Below, one piece after another: positions 1 through 10,660 of a DNA stretch of 64,000 nucleotides. Position numbers and translations under genes: made by a program. The stretch lies in the NCBI GenBank assembly GCA_963565915.1, contig OY751490.1:2976001-3040000 (forward strand). The letters run 5' to 3'. The first letter of the stretch is position 1. The number at the start of each line of letters is the position of its first letter. A model generated the notes under the pieces. It worked only from the letters and a program-made list of their open reading frames with translations, was not told the DNA's origin and did not search any database. This stretch comes from Entoloma clypeatum. Taxonomy: Eukaryota > Basidiomycota > Agaricomycetes > Agaricales > Entolomataceae.

Positions 1-1816
1 AATGATTTCTTTCAACGCCGAAGGATCGTCCTGTCGAAGTTGCTGCCCAGAATCTGGATGCATCAGTTGGTTTGACGTCAACAAATGAAAAAGAATTTAA
101 CACCCACTTCTTACAACCTTCAACAACAATTCAACTGCATACTCCGTCAATTCGTCTTTCAAAAGGCCACGGATAATGTCGTAAATAAGAATGGACGAGA
201 TGACTTGAAAGTTGTACAATTCCGAAAGCAATACAAGCAAATTCGAGCACTCTTTTCCAATTGCATCACCATCGGATGGCGGTGGTGGTTCACTTGCGCT
301 TTTCGTTGTAGTGTTTTGTAATAAGGCATAATGTTGCTCATATAGGGATACGACGGTTTGTACGAAATTGGCGGCTGACCAGAAAGAATATGAATATGGG
401 GACAAAGGGAACTGGTAAATTCTTACCAAATTCAACGCCCATGAGCTTGTGCAGACTTGACACAAAAGCAGCATGAAGAACGACATATGAATCCAACAAG
501 GATGAATGCGATGCGATGCCGTCAATCATCAGATTTGTAAGTGTTGTAGTAACATCTTCATGAAATCGGCAATCGGTGACTTCAAAAATTGGAAGATAAA
601 GAAACCATACCGTTCCGCCTATGATCGCGATACAACTCTTCAATGCTGCCGAGAATGGTTGACAGATTTTGTTCACTCATCCTGGATGTAACATTGGTCA
701 ATTGACGCAAAAAATTGGAGAGCTATCTATCTTACCGGTTGAGGAGGCCTTTCAATTGTTTCGTAAGCTTGATGAGTGCTTCCGAATCATCACTATTTTG
801 TACTCGCACATGCCGCAGATGGGGAGGAACATAGCGATTACCTGGTCACGGTTGCGAGGATGAACAGTTGGCCATGAACATTGACACTTACGATTCTCTT
901 GGCTCTCTGACAGCACAGGCTGAGATTCACCCGGCCCCGAAACATTTGTTTCTGGATCTTCACCCAGATCCTCAGTATCATCAATGCCATGCCAATCATC
1001 GGTTCCACCTCGCCACGAGCTTCCCGAGCATGAATCCGAATTGTAGCCTCCATCAGAATCACTTTCATTGATCTGCTCCATTTCTTGTTCGTCCTGTAAA
1101 GCAATTGGCAAGAGTTAAAGAGTGTGTGTACGGACAAACCTGTCTCCCAGAGCCAGCAAGGGAAGTGGCGAATTCCAGTAAATCTAGCCTCAGGTTAATA
1201 ACCATCTGATGGATATATCGAATGTCAGCTCACCATCCAAGCCGTCATTTTCCACCGTTTTCTTTATTTTGCCACGATTCGAGTAACCAAGCTTTGATTC
1301 TAGATAAGCAATGTAAGAGTCCTCCTCTTGCTCTTGCGGGCTTCGGTTGGGAGGAGGTGGTGCCTGCTGAGATTTATTGGCGAGCTTGTCGAGTGCGGTC
1401 CTCTTTTCAGTGGATTTCGATGCTAAATCAGATGTTGCGGCAGTAACCAGGTGTGGACGCGGAGGTACTACTGAAGCTGCGGGGGGTGCAGAATTTTGGT
1501 GCTTGATCTTCTTTGGTTTTGGTGCGTCTTCGAGTTCTTCCTGCGCCAGACGTTTGCTATGGGCGACATGAGCAGAGAAAAAGTCGGCCTTGTTCTTTTT
1601 GCGATTTACGCGCTCCTCTTTCCGAGCTTCTTTCCGGGAGATACGAGGTCGAGAGCGCCATTGGGCCCTCGAGTGATCACTAGCTTTAAATGCCATTAGG
1701 TTGGTTGAGCACGGCTTTGAGAGCGAGGACGGCTTGTAATTACGGTCTGTTTGATCAAGTTCATCTCTGAGAGTTTGAGGAAGACGTGTCGTCGACGTTT
1801 TTTTTCGAATGGTCAT
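1..1816 (-). CDS. SGD1: Nucleolar MIF4G-domain protein (Sgd1/NOM1 family), 5' part; runs off the window start
   Basis: Members of this family act in 18S rRNA/40S subunit biogenesis in the nucleolus and, in animals, bind an RNA helicase through the MIF4G domain. Seen here: an ATG at 1816 opens a basic N-terminal region rich in Lys/Arg (SRKEARKEERVNRKKNK) followed by the short motif YIAYLESKLGY. An acidic Ser/Asp stretch comes next (about 1111-900). The MIF4G core follows, with DVTTTLTNLMIDGI, SSLLDSYVVLHAAF and SSLHKLMGVEFG (about 640-420). Further on are GKECSNLLVLLSELYNFQ and ELLLKVVR (330-110), and then GQQLRQDDPSALKEII reaching base 1. Several short introns separate these blocks, for example near 100 and near 400. 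The C-terminal MA3 domain expected for the family lies outside. The gene is divergent from the Nudix gene at 2281. Identity is confident; exact exon ends in the acidic part are not. Confidence 0.88.
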
Positions 1817-2280
1817 CTCTCAAAGAATATATTTGCACCTGCTTGCGGTATTCACTCAATGATCTTACTTCAACTTGCTTCATAGATTGCCTTTGACTTC
1901 CGGTAAGATCTGCGTTCGCCATTTGAGCCTGGTTTGAGCAAGTTTCAAGTTGGGCCACGACCACACACCCTCAGCTCGTTCCATGCCAGGACACCCAAAG
2001 GACCCTGTTATGAAGACGCGTTGCCAACGCGCCTTTTATCAAAAACTTGAAATGAACGGGAAATGCATCGCGAATACGACCCTCAAGCTGTAGCATCACA
2101 GGGGACCGTGTTCTGGGTAGCCATGGTTTGCCATATCCCTCGGCGTGAGGAAGCGATCACATCAAAGTCAGGCCCTGCCGCCTCATAGGTTGCCTCATGG
2201 CAGTGAACCTGGTATTTAGGGATTCGCAGAAGGGTCCAAGTCCTCAACCACACTCTTCCACCCTCGTTTCGAAAGCAGAC
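1817..2280. promoter_or_regulatory. Divergent intergenic region shared by two housekeeping genes
   Basis: This interval of about 460 bp lies between the start codons of the minus-strand Sgd1-like gene and the plus-strand Nudix gene. It must hold both 5' UTRs and promoters. I see no convincing TATA box. An in-frame upstream ATG at 2197 could extend the Nudix protein by 28 residues. Confidence 0.4.
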
Positions 2281-3474
2281 ATGGACGCAACACCAAGAAT
2301 AGTGTCTTCCACCGAGATGTCGATTGCAGACGCGAGGTCAGTTGTAACTAATGCATCCTTTGCCTTTCATAGACCTTGTTCAGATGGGTAACTCTCAAGA
2401 AGCTAAAATACCTTGACGTGGAAGGAAATGAGGTTCGAATCTGTCTTCTTGGTTGTGGCTATATTCCATCTAATGTGGTACTTTGAAGAGGTTTTGGGAG
2501 TATGCCGAACGCAAGACACGTAATTCTGGTGGAATTGACAGTGAGATTGATGAATATCTACATCCTCCAGCTGCCCATAGCTTTGTTCTAGGTGTCGCGG
2601 TACTTGCAATCCTACGGTCAAAAACCAATGCATTCCCCATATCCACCGTCGTTATCGAACAATTCCGACCTCCAATAGGCAAGCATATCATTGGTACAAG
2701 CTAATACTTTGTGAATCCACTCATCTCTAACAATTTCTGACAGAACTTCCAGCAGGTGCAACAACCGTAGCAGAGCCTCCCGTTGATATCGCTGATCCCT
2801 TTTATAGGCTTAGTTGATGAAGGTGAAACTCCAGAAGAAGCAGCCCTACGTGAGCTAGAAGAGGAAACTGGATTCAAGGCCCAAAAGGTCTCCGAAATAT
2901 CCTCAGTACTCGTCTCAGACCCAGGTCCGTTCCATTGGACTGATTTCATTATGAAGTTTGATGGTTTTTTTTTTCAGGGATGACCAATTGTAACGTGAAA
3001 CTGGTCACCGTCAGTATACTCTTGGAGGATGGGCTCGAACTTCCCGAACCGAGTCTAGAAGCGGGAGAATTTCTCGTCAAACGAGTGGTGCCACTCGCAG
3101 AATTGAAAGGTCAATTAGAGGGTATGTTAGACGCATGACTTATTATCAGCGTTGGTACTAAGTTGGCACTTCAGAATATGACAAGAGGGTGAACCTTCAC
3201 ACCGGTGTTTTTGCTTCGCAGCCTAATAATGTCTAATCAGGGATACGCCATTGATGCCTGCTTGGCTCATTTTGCTTCTGGCTACGACATGGCCCAACGA
3301 AGTGCGATGGACCAACTGCTCTTGCCGATCCCATTTACTCGAGTGCAACCTATGCTGTCTTACAACGAGCTTTTGAGGAGAGTCCGCTCTGGTGTTCGGC
3401 TCTTCCTGACGAATCTCAGCCGCTCTGTATTTCGTGCCTCTCTGAGCATCAATACCTCCAAGCACATGGAGTAG
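2281..3474 (+). CDS. YSA1: Nudix hydrolase, ADP-ribose/ADP-sugar pyrophosphatase (Ysa1-like)
   Basis: Predicted to hydrolyse ADP-ribose to AMP and ribose-5-phosphate. After splicing, the N-terminal part reads [20 protein letters not shown] then [17 protein letters not shown], as in Ysa1. The core reads [12 protein letters not shown], then [20 protein letters not shown], with the complete Nudix box (G-x5-E-x7-REL-x-EE-x-GF) ending about 2875. Supported introns are 2337-2383, 2433-2488, one starting after GGIDS near 2532, about 2697-2750, about 2752-2805 (which joins PAG to LVDEGE), one around 2925-2978, and two short ones before [20 protein letters not shown]. The last exon stays open to TAG at 3474, giving a tail of about 60 residues that is longer than usual for the family; an undetected final intron is possible. 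Start at 2281 is chosen because it splices in phase; 2197 is an alternative. Confidence 0.85.
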
Positions 3475-4028
3475 CCGTTTGACGATCTGCTGAAAGAAGC
3501 TGTCGCAACACCTTTCCCCTGCGTACGATCACCCTTATTTCCACCTGTCAGGAGGTGCGTCATCACACATCTTGTTTCGTGCAATCAGTAACAATAGCAT
3601 TGCACCCATGTGTTTCTTGCTAGCTGGAATATCACGAAGGGGTTACGATTCCCGGCCACCGCTGTCGTCATTCAGAATACGATGAGGGAAAGAGAAAAGG
3701 CCTTGCAAGTAATGTGACCAGCTTCATACAATGTATACTCTGGCGATCAAGGAACAAAGTGTCATCTTTATACGACTCAGTGGCAAAAGACAATTGAATG
3801 AAAATCCAGATAACATCGATCGTGGCAACGCGCTTGGTCAAGTCATGATATGGACGTGCGTAAATATCAGTCTTAAAAGTAGACGTTGAAGAGATGATGG
3901 TCAAGCCGAGGCCAAGCTTAGATAGGAATCAGGCAAAAAGGCCAAATAGTCCCCTCACCCTAAATCCCTAACAACACCATCCATCATACCCCTCGCTCTT
4001 TCATCCAGGGAACATCCTTCCATCAGCT
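3475..4028. other. Intergenic, no gene seen
   Basis: This is the 3' flank of the Nudix gene and the 5' flank of the riboside kinase gene. Small ORFs on both strands look like chance: they have no motif and no consistent exon pattern. A pyrimidine-rich stretch just before 4029 fits a promoter or 5' UTR. Confidence 0.4.
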
Positions 4029-5155
4029 ATGAAAAACACGTCTTTGGAAGGGAATCGAGTGATACTAATCGGAGTTGGGTGAGCGATAAGCTTGATCTTC
4101 AACCTGACATGCAGCCTCAATACACTAGCGGCGCGTCCTCTGCGGGAAAGTCCACGCTCACGAAGCATTTGAAGCGAATCCTTCCAGATAGTGTGACCAT
4201 CCATCAGGATGTCAGTCAGTCTTACCAAAAGCCATTTCATCGTTGGCTCTCTCTGATATGATCATGGCTTATTGCTAGGATTTCGTACCTGCGAGTCTCT
4301 GGCATACCATCGTTAACTGGACAGCTTCTTATTTCTGGTCAAATTAGCCCCAGGAAAAGATACCCATCCATCCCATTCACAAGGTCCAAGATTGGGATAC
4401 TCCGGCCACCGCGATAGACTGGCGCAAGTTTACCGAATTTCTTCGACAAGTCAAGGAGAAAGGAGAGATTCCCTTGGATCATAGAAGCTATGAAGATTTG
4501 AATGAAAATTTAGCTGTGGAGATAGACGAAGACGTTCGGAACCAATGGGTGAAATTCTTCAACGATTTGCGGGAAGCTGGAGAGAGCAGGAAGGAGAGAA
4601 TTACATGGGCATTGGTGGACGGGTTTCTCATGTACTGGAAGCAGGTTAGCATATAGTTGCGTCGACATCACATCTGCTGATGGTCCCACAGGAAATCGTT
4701 GATCTGCTAGATGTCAGCATTTTATTGCGAGCACCAGAAGCAGTTTTGAAAGAGAGACGTCAATACCGACAGTGGCATTCAGCAGGTACGGAACTCATCA
4801 TGCCACAAGACCCTCCGATCCAACCCTCGTCTCGTTTCGTATCAATAATCACCCCCACCCAACAAATTTTTTCATTCGGGTCCGTAATACTTGCACGAAT
4901 TTCTTATGCACGCCTATAGATGAATCAAATCCAGAGGGGACTTCTGTTTGGCGCGACCCCCCAGAGTACTGGGAGAACATCGTATGGCCGGCGTATGTAG
5001 AAGGCCACAAAGACCTCTTCGTCGATGGGGACGTCGAGAATGGAAAACTGGGCACCAACATAGGCGGGTTGATTTTGCTGGAGACACTGGAGATCAACAT
5101 GAGCGAGGCTGTAGAGCGATGTTGTGCGGTTTTGAAAGACGTTGCAGAGAAGTAA
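4029..5155 (+). CDS. NRK1: Nicotinamide riboside kinase (Nrk1-like)
   Basis: Predicted to phosphorylate nicotinamide riboside to NMN in NAD salvage. The ATG at 4029 gives VILIGVG; the first intron (4079-about 4128) splices to GGASSAGKSTLTKHLKRILP, a P-loop NTPase Walker A. Next come IHQDDF, with the catalytic Asp region, after an intron at about 4210-4278, then VHKVQDWDTPATAIDWRKF, a family signature. RITWALVDGFLMYW is the Walker B-like strand. LLDVSILLRAPEAVLKERR is followed, after an intron starting near 4786, by the lid/C-terminal part DPPEYWENIVWPAYVEGHKD and the stop at 5155. It lies tail to tail with the small minus-strand ORF at 5174. Family assignment is strong; intron ends are by eye. 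Confidence 0.9.
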
Positions 5156-5173
5156 TGTTCAGATGTTCGCAAT

Positions 5174-5606
5174 TCATCCGTCGTCCCGTTTCTTCTCACT
5201 CAGAAAGGTCAGTACTGGAATGCCACCCGCGGTGACTTCCCGAATTTCACCGTTCAACCCTTTCGCTTCGCGAAGCCATATCATCGCAGTAACTTGAAAC
5301 AACTCTTCTGATTCGTCGCCTGGGATTGATATGCGAACATGGTCCATTGCCTCGCTGACCTGATGGAACCTGAGATACACCATGACCTTCCTCGACTGCG
5401 TAAGTGTCTCAAGACTGTCTTCAGGGTGCTCTAGCTATAAGACGTGGTATTTGTGGATCCCAAGTGGGAGGAGTGTATTGTGTGGAAAGGGAATGGTTAG
5501 AACCAAATGGACAGAGTCTGAGAGCGATCCGGGTTTGGATGTCAGTAGCAACACATCTTCCAGTGGCATGTAGTTTCAAGTTCCACATCGAAATTTTCAT
5601 GTACAT
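5174..5606 (-). CDS. Possible small two-exon gene, unrecognised
   Basis: Two open stretches face the preceding gene. The 3' one (5383 to 5174) encodes VYLRFHQVSEAMDHVRISIP continuing to SEKKRDDG and a stop, with balanced amino-acid composition. The upstream one (5606 to 5421) begins MYMKISMWNLKLHATGRCVA. A clean acceptor (acttacgcag at about 5394) precedes SRKVMVYLRF, which suggests an intron between them, but I could not find a convincing donor. Function is unknown. It lies between the 3' end of the riboside kinase gene and the 3' end of the DUF1295-type gene. It may instead be UTR sequence with chance ORFs. Confidence 0.35.
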
Positions 5607-5715
5607 AAGAACCAGGCGCTCGATTGCAAGAAGTGGCGTGTACGGCCGATATAATTACATACAATTGGAATACAAAGTTTAAACGTTCGAATCAGCTGGA
5701 AATGTCGTGATGTTT

Positions 5716-7061
5716 TCATTCCCTCTTCTCGACCTTCTCTCTGGATCCCCAAAGGAGTGCATCAATGTGTGCCTTTCTACCGGTCCATGCAAGCCGCAAA
5801 GCTTTTAAAGGGGTCATGAGACCACCAAACATACCTACCCTCTCTCGATAGGCTTGGTATGCTGGGTATTTTCCCATCGAGATGGATTCGGTATACAAGG
5901 TAGACGAGAAGAAAAGAACTGAGAGACAAAAAGCTGGGATGATATGACGATGTGACTCCCAGAGGGCATGAAGAAACGGGGAGAGAGATCCGGGAAAGCT
6001 GTGCAACAAGGCGGCAGGCGACGGGAGAAGGGAGCATAACACAATGGCTGGGATCAAATGAGGTGGCGATGGCGAGATTAAAGGGATCAGATTGATAATC
6101 CACTGGGTGACAATCGTAAGGTCATTGCGCATATAAGCACTCAAGGGTAAGACACTGACCCAAAATGACTGCTCGCAGGTGAAGTTGGGATGCCGAGAGT
6201 GAGCCCAGAGGCCCCTGGTGACAAATCCGCGCTCCGCATCTGCTGGAGTCCAATTCAACCGCGAACCCACCCACTGTTTCTTCGAATCATAAGGCTCGAT
6301 GTTCTTCTCTCCCTTCTTGGCAGCCAGATATGCATGCTTGTAGGTCTGGAAAGAGTACTGCTGATTATCGGATGTGAACTCGACGAACAACACAACGAGA
6401 GCCAGTGCAGCAAGAATGATGTCAGACTTGAATAAGGGTGCATGAGGCTGAGACAGGGAGGCAATTTTGGCAGGGTAGCCTAACATGAGAAGAAGTACGT
6501 TCTGCGTTGCGGCGATGAATACTAGGTTGATGATTTGGAATAGCCAAGTGGGAAGTTGGTTTCGGAGGACTGCCCAGCGATAATCTTCGTCTCCTCTACA
6601 GGTTGGATATCATGAGCTCGAGAATGCAAGGTGTCTATCGTATACTACTCACAGGCTGAAAAGACCACGACGGTAGGTATTGTAACTTAGCCTGGCAAGG
6701 GCAAAGTTGTAAACATAATATATTCGGTCCTGAGGCCTGAACCCACTCACCGGCACATCCAAAGGAAGACAAGCGCAAACAGCAAAACAGCTCTTGGGCT
6801 GAAATCCCTGACCACCGCCCAACCTAAGCTCTTTGGAGTAAAGGGGCACAAGAAGAACAATGGCTCGTGAGGCCAGAGAGGAAGTAGAGCATAGTACGCA
6901 GTATAGATGGTCGGCAGAAAGGTCCAGAGACGGTCGACCTGAGAGACATTGCTAGTGATAATGGAAAGGACCCAGGTGGCGATGGTTGAGAAGGCGCAGA
7001 ACTTGGCAGGCCAGTGGTATGCAGGCGGTAAGTTGGCGACGATATCCTTCACAACGTCCAT
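5716..7061 (-). CDS. Polytopic membrane protein, DUF1295/steroid-reductase-like family
   Basis: Family members are multi-pass membrane proteins related in fold to steroid 5-alpha-reductases and isoprenylcysteine methyltransferases; the substrate is unknown. Exon 1 (from ATG 7061) has two hydrophobic segments around STIATWVLSIITSNVSQVDR and LWTFLPTIYTAYYALLPLWP. A short intron follows LFALVFLWMCR. Exon 2 reads LSYNTYRRGLFSL. After a second intron exon 3 begins GDEDYRWAVLRNQLPTWLF. The family signature RGLWAHSRHPNFTCEQSFW is at about 6220, followed by more transmembrane helices. The C-terminal FSSTLYTESISMGKYPAYQA and a stop at 5716 complete the gene. The start codon lies only 18 bp from the poly(A) end of LINE1, so any native promoter has been pushed about 39 kb away. 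Confidence 0.82.
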
Positions 7062-8325
7062 GTTGTTGGAGTCCAACCTTTTTTTATTATTTTTATTTTA
7101 TTCTTAAAACCTCAATTTGTATTCCGGCGCCCGATCGCAGTCTGGTCTTGTACACTAAGTTACAAATTTATTGAGAACTACATACAAAGAGTATTGGAAA
7201 GTAATGCCCTGTGGTCACGGCACATGTGCGGAGGTATATATATAAGTAACCAAGAGTGGGGTCTGCCCATGGATCAAGTCCATAAGAACAGACCCCATAT
7301 ATAAACTACATATGCCTGTGGGCAGAGACCATAGTACCTAAAGAGACCGTGAAAGAAAGAAAACATAACACTGAAGCTCACCCGATAAGTTAGGGTGGGG
7401 GAAAGGCGAATAATGCAGGATGGTTTGCGAGCATCCCCAGGAAATTGCTGATGTTGTACCTTTTGTTGGAGGCGTCGTCTCTATCGAAGGGAGGACATTT
7501 ATGGAGGAGGTGGTCAACCGTCTTGAGAGTGTCATCATTGCAGGCGCACATGAATGGGCCTGGATGTTTGAAGTGTTGTCTGTAAGCACCGATGGGGGCG
7601 TGACCCAGGGTGGTGCGGGTGAGGTGAGCGAACAGCGCATTGTTGTTGCCCGCCCAGGAGTTGAGCCAAGGTCCACCTTTGACATGGTCCGGTTGAAATA
7701 CCTTCTCTTTATCTCCAGTGTGGAGGGGAAGGAAGGAGCGGCCGCGGAATTCGGGGGCAGAGTGAAGCTTGCGCCAGCCATCGACAGCACTAGTGGTGGC
7801 AGCGGTATGGGCAAAGTTGGGTGACAGAGGAGACAGAGCTGTTCCTTGAGTCAATTTGAAGTGACATGAGGGATCAGGGAAGACAGAGCCCCATTCAGAC
7901 ATGAGAGGCAGGTTGAGATGAATGTGAATGATGCCTGCTCCAGTGAGGAAAGGCCGGAGAAGACGGGAGATGGCACATGAGATGGAATGGCCCACATGAA
8001 TGGAGCTGGTATTGAGAGTGAGTCGGACAGCCTGTATGTTTCGGGCGAAGATGTGGATCTCCATGGCATAAGGTGCAGTGGTGATGACTTTGCTAAGGCC
8101 AAGGAGGGTGGCGACGATGAGAGTCTTGGGAGTGAGACTCCTACCTGTGCTGGCTCGGGTCATTTGGGGGTCTTGAGTGTGACAACCAATGGAGGGAGCA
8201 AAGCGGACTACTGCTACTGCCGACGACAACTAGGGAATGGCACGGATAAATCCGAGGGTATCTCACGCTGTACCCATATCCGTACCCCTGGCGACCCATA
8301 CCAGTGACCCGGTGGGTGTACCTGT

Positions 8326-8455
8326 CAAAACAAGCCAAGAATCATTGAAAATGGTCAAGATTTGAGTGAGTTATGATCAAAACAATCCCAGTTTGCTGTT
8401 TTGCTCATAACTCACTCAATACTTGATCGTTTTCGATGATTTCTGGCTTGTTTTG
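8326..8455. repeat. Hairpin core of hAT-like element 1
   Basis: Arms 8326-8383 and 8398-8455 are near-perfect inverted copies: CAAAACAAGCCA...GAGTGAGTTATGA on one side and its complement on the other, with a loop of about 14 nt. It would fold as a stable stem if transcribed. Confidence 0.8.
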
Positions 8456-8730
8456 AAGCTGACGGGTAGGGGAATGTGTACCCATACCCGCATGTACCCT
8501 TATCCATGACTAGTGTTTCAAGGTTCAGTCCAATAGGACTGGAACCGGACCAGACTGAACCGAAAAATGAACTGAAATAGACCGAGACCGCGGTCTCGGT
8601 CTTGCTAAATTGGGACGGCCCCAGTCTTCGGTCTCGACAAAAAATTTTTTTTTGAAGACTGGTAAAAGACCAGTTGAGACCGGTCTTTTGGGTGCTAATA
8701 CAGGGTCTACATATGTATTTACAGGATGTG

Positions 8731-8990
8731 AGGATGGGCCGTTGTGCGCGAGTGGGGGCCGTTGGGCTCGAGTGGTGGCCGTTGTGCGCAAGTCAAGGCC
8801 GTTGGGCATGAGTGGAGGCCGTTGGAGGCGAAGGGACGCCGTTGGGCACGAGTGGAGGCTGTTGGGCGTGGGTGGAGGCCATTGGGGGCGAAGGGAGGCC
8901 ATTGAGCACGAAGGGAGGCCGTTGGGCATGAAAGGACGCCGTTGGGTGCTAGAGGGGGGCGTTGGGCACGAGTCGAGGCCAGAAAGGGCC
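8731..8990 (+). repeat. 20-bp minisatellite array, left arm of hAT-like element 2
   Basis: About 12 head-to-tail units of exactly 20 bp with consensus GGCCGTTGGGCACGAGTGGA and 2-6 changes per unit. Because 20 is not a multiple of 3, all three frames stay open as repeated peptides; these are not proteins. Confidence 0.85.
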
Positions 8991-9011
8991 GTTGGGCAAG
9001 AGTGGGCATGA

Positions 9012-10080
9012 AAGTCAGATGGCGAACTGGGCAAAGGGTTTGTTTGGCCCAGAAAGCAGCCAAAGCAAATAAGGGCAAATAGCCTGCCCTCGTTTGGACG
9101 CGCATCAGGCACGCATCAAATGTGTCAACTAAATATACACACACTTAAAAAAACATCGCACATCTGCCTACATGTCTTACACAGGGGCAGCAAAAGCTTA
9201 TGCACTATATCAATTAAGTATTAGAGCATTTTGTGTCACTGACTATGTATCTATTTTGTGAAATTTCGCCACAGATCTTATGATATAGCGATGCAGAGCT
9301 CTGCACCAAATAATAGTAAACAATGCGCAGAATGCATCACGTGGGTGCGCGCGGCACCTTCCTCATGGTCTAATAAGGGTTTTAAGTCATAGAACTCATA
9401 AATACATATATATTGACCTTCTGAAACACCTTGAATAATTTTAAGATATCTAGATAAGATAGAAATAATCAAATGTGCATATTTCAGTAAAAGTGTTATA
9501 TCTCCATGATTGATCCACCAAATTTGAAAAACAAATGTGCTGTGAGATCCCCTGAATGGGGAGAATCCAAAGCTGAAGTAAAATTTTCTGGTCAAATTTT
9601 CGACCTATTTTGCTTATATTCACCTTATTAAGTCCTTGAATTTGATTTGCATGGTCTGAATAGATTTACATACAATGTTGCAATAGTATATATTTACTAC
9701 ATGTAGTTTAAAGGGGTTGTGGAAAGGAGAAAGTGAGGAAATGATGTTTTTTGTGTTTGAGGTAACTCATGATGCACTGTTTATCACGATTTACAATGTG
9801 ATTTGATACATCAATTTGCTGCCCAGACTCTCTACCATACATGGCTCATGTATCTAACTGTATATATACTTCTTATAGGTTTATAAACATCCCTAAATCA
9901 GTTAATAAGTATATTTGAGGCCTGTGATGCCACGGTTTGGGCATTGAGGCCGCGAGTTTCAATGACACACTCACTCAGCATTGACTGCCGAGCACCTCGG
10001 CAATCGCCAAAAGTTGAACCATAAGTCGACGGCCAGCGAAACGTTCCCACAGTTCTTTTTATCCCCCACCTCCACTCCAT
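9012..10080. other. AT-rich core of hAT-like element 2, no gene seen
   Basis: An AT-rich interval between the two minisatellite arms. No ORF with coding character, no repeat array and no recognisable domain. A small minus ORF at 9278-9595 has no motif. Confidence 0.5.
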
Positions 10081-10133
10081 ATGGCCACCACCTCCGCCCA
10101 ATGCCCACCACTCATGGCTAACGACCACCACTT

Positions 10134-10660
10134 GTGGCCAACGGCCCGCTATTGCCCCCTCTAGCGCCCAACGGCCTACTTTTGCGGACAACGGCCTCCA
10201 TTCACGCCCAACGCCTCCACCCACGCCCAATGGTGTCGACTCGCGCCCAACGGCCCCTCCTGTGCCCAATGGCCTCCACTCGCGCCCCACGGCCTCGACT
10301 CACCCCCAACGGCCTCCACCCATGCCCAACGGCGTCAACTCGTGCCCCACAGCCCCTCCTGCGCCCAACGGCCTCCACTCACGCCCAACGGCCTCCGTTC
10401 ACGCCCAACGCCTCCACCCATGCCCAACGGCCTCCACTCACACCCCACGGCCTCCACCCATGCCCAACGCCCCCTATTGCGCCCAACAGCCTCCACTCAT
10501 GCCCAAAGCCGCCAAATCATGCCCAAAGCCGCCAAATCACGCCCAAAGCCACTGAATCACACCCAAAGCCGCTGAATCACACCCAAAGCCGCTGAATCGC
10601 GCCCAACAGTGCCGACTCACGCCCAATGTGTCGAACAGCCTCCGTTCATGCCCAACAGCT
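10134..10660 (-). repeat. 20-bp minisatellite array, right arm (inverted) of hAT-like element 2
   Basis: Roughly 25 units of the same 20-bp repeat seen on the opposite strand (plus strand reads CCCAACGGCCTCCACTCACG), some with 1-bp deletions. Units near 10500-10600 are a diverged variant (CCCAAAGCCGCTGAATCACG). Together with 8731-8990 it forms a large inverted repeat. Confidence 0.8.

Noticed and set aside
8525..9144. Long Pro/Ser/Cys-rich ORFs on both strands (also 9898-10595 and 12428-13325)
   Set aside because: They are translations of the 20-bp minisatellite; all frames are open because the unit has few stops. No initiation context or domain.
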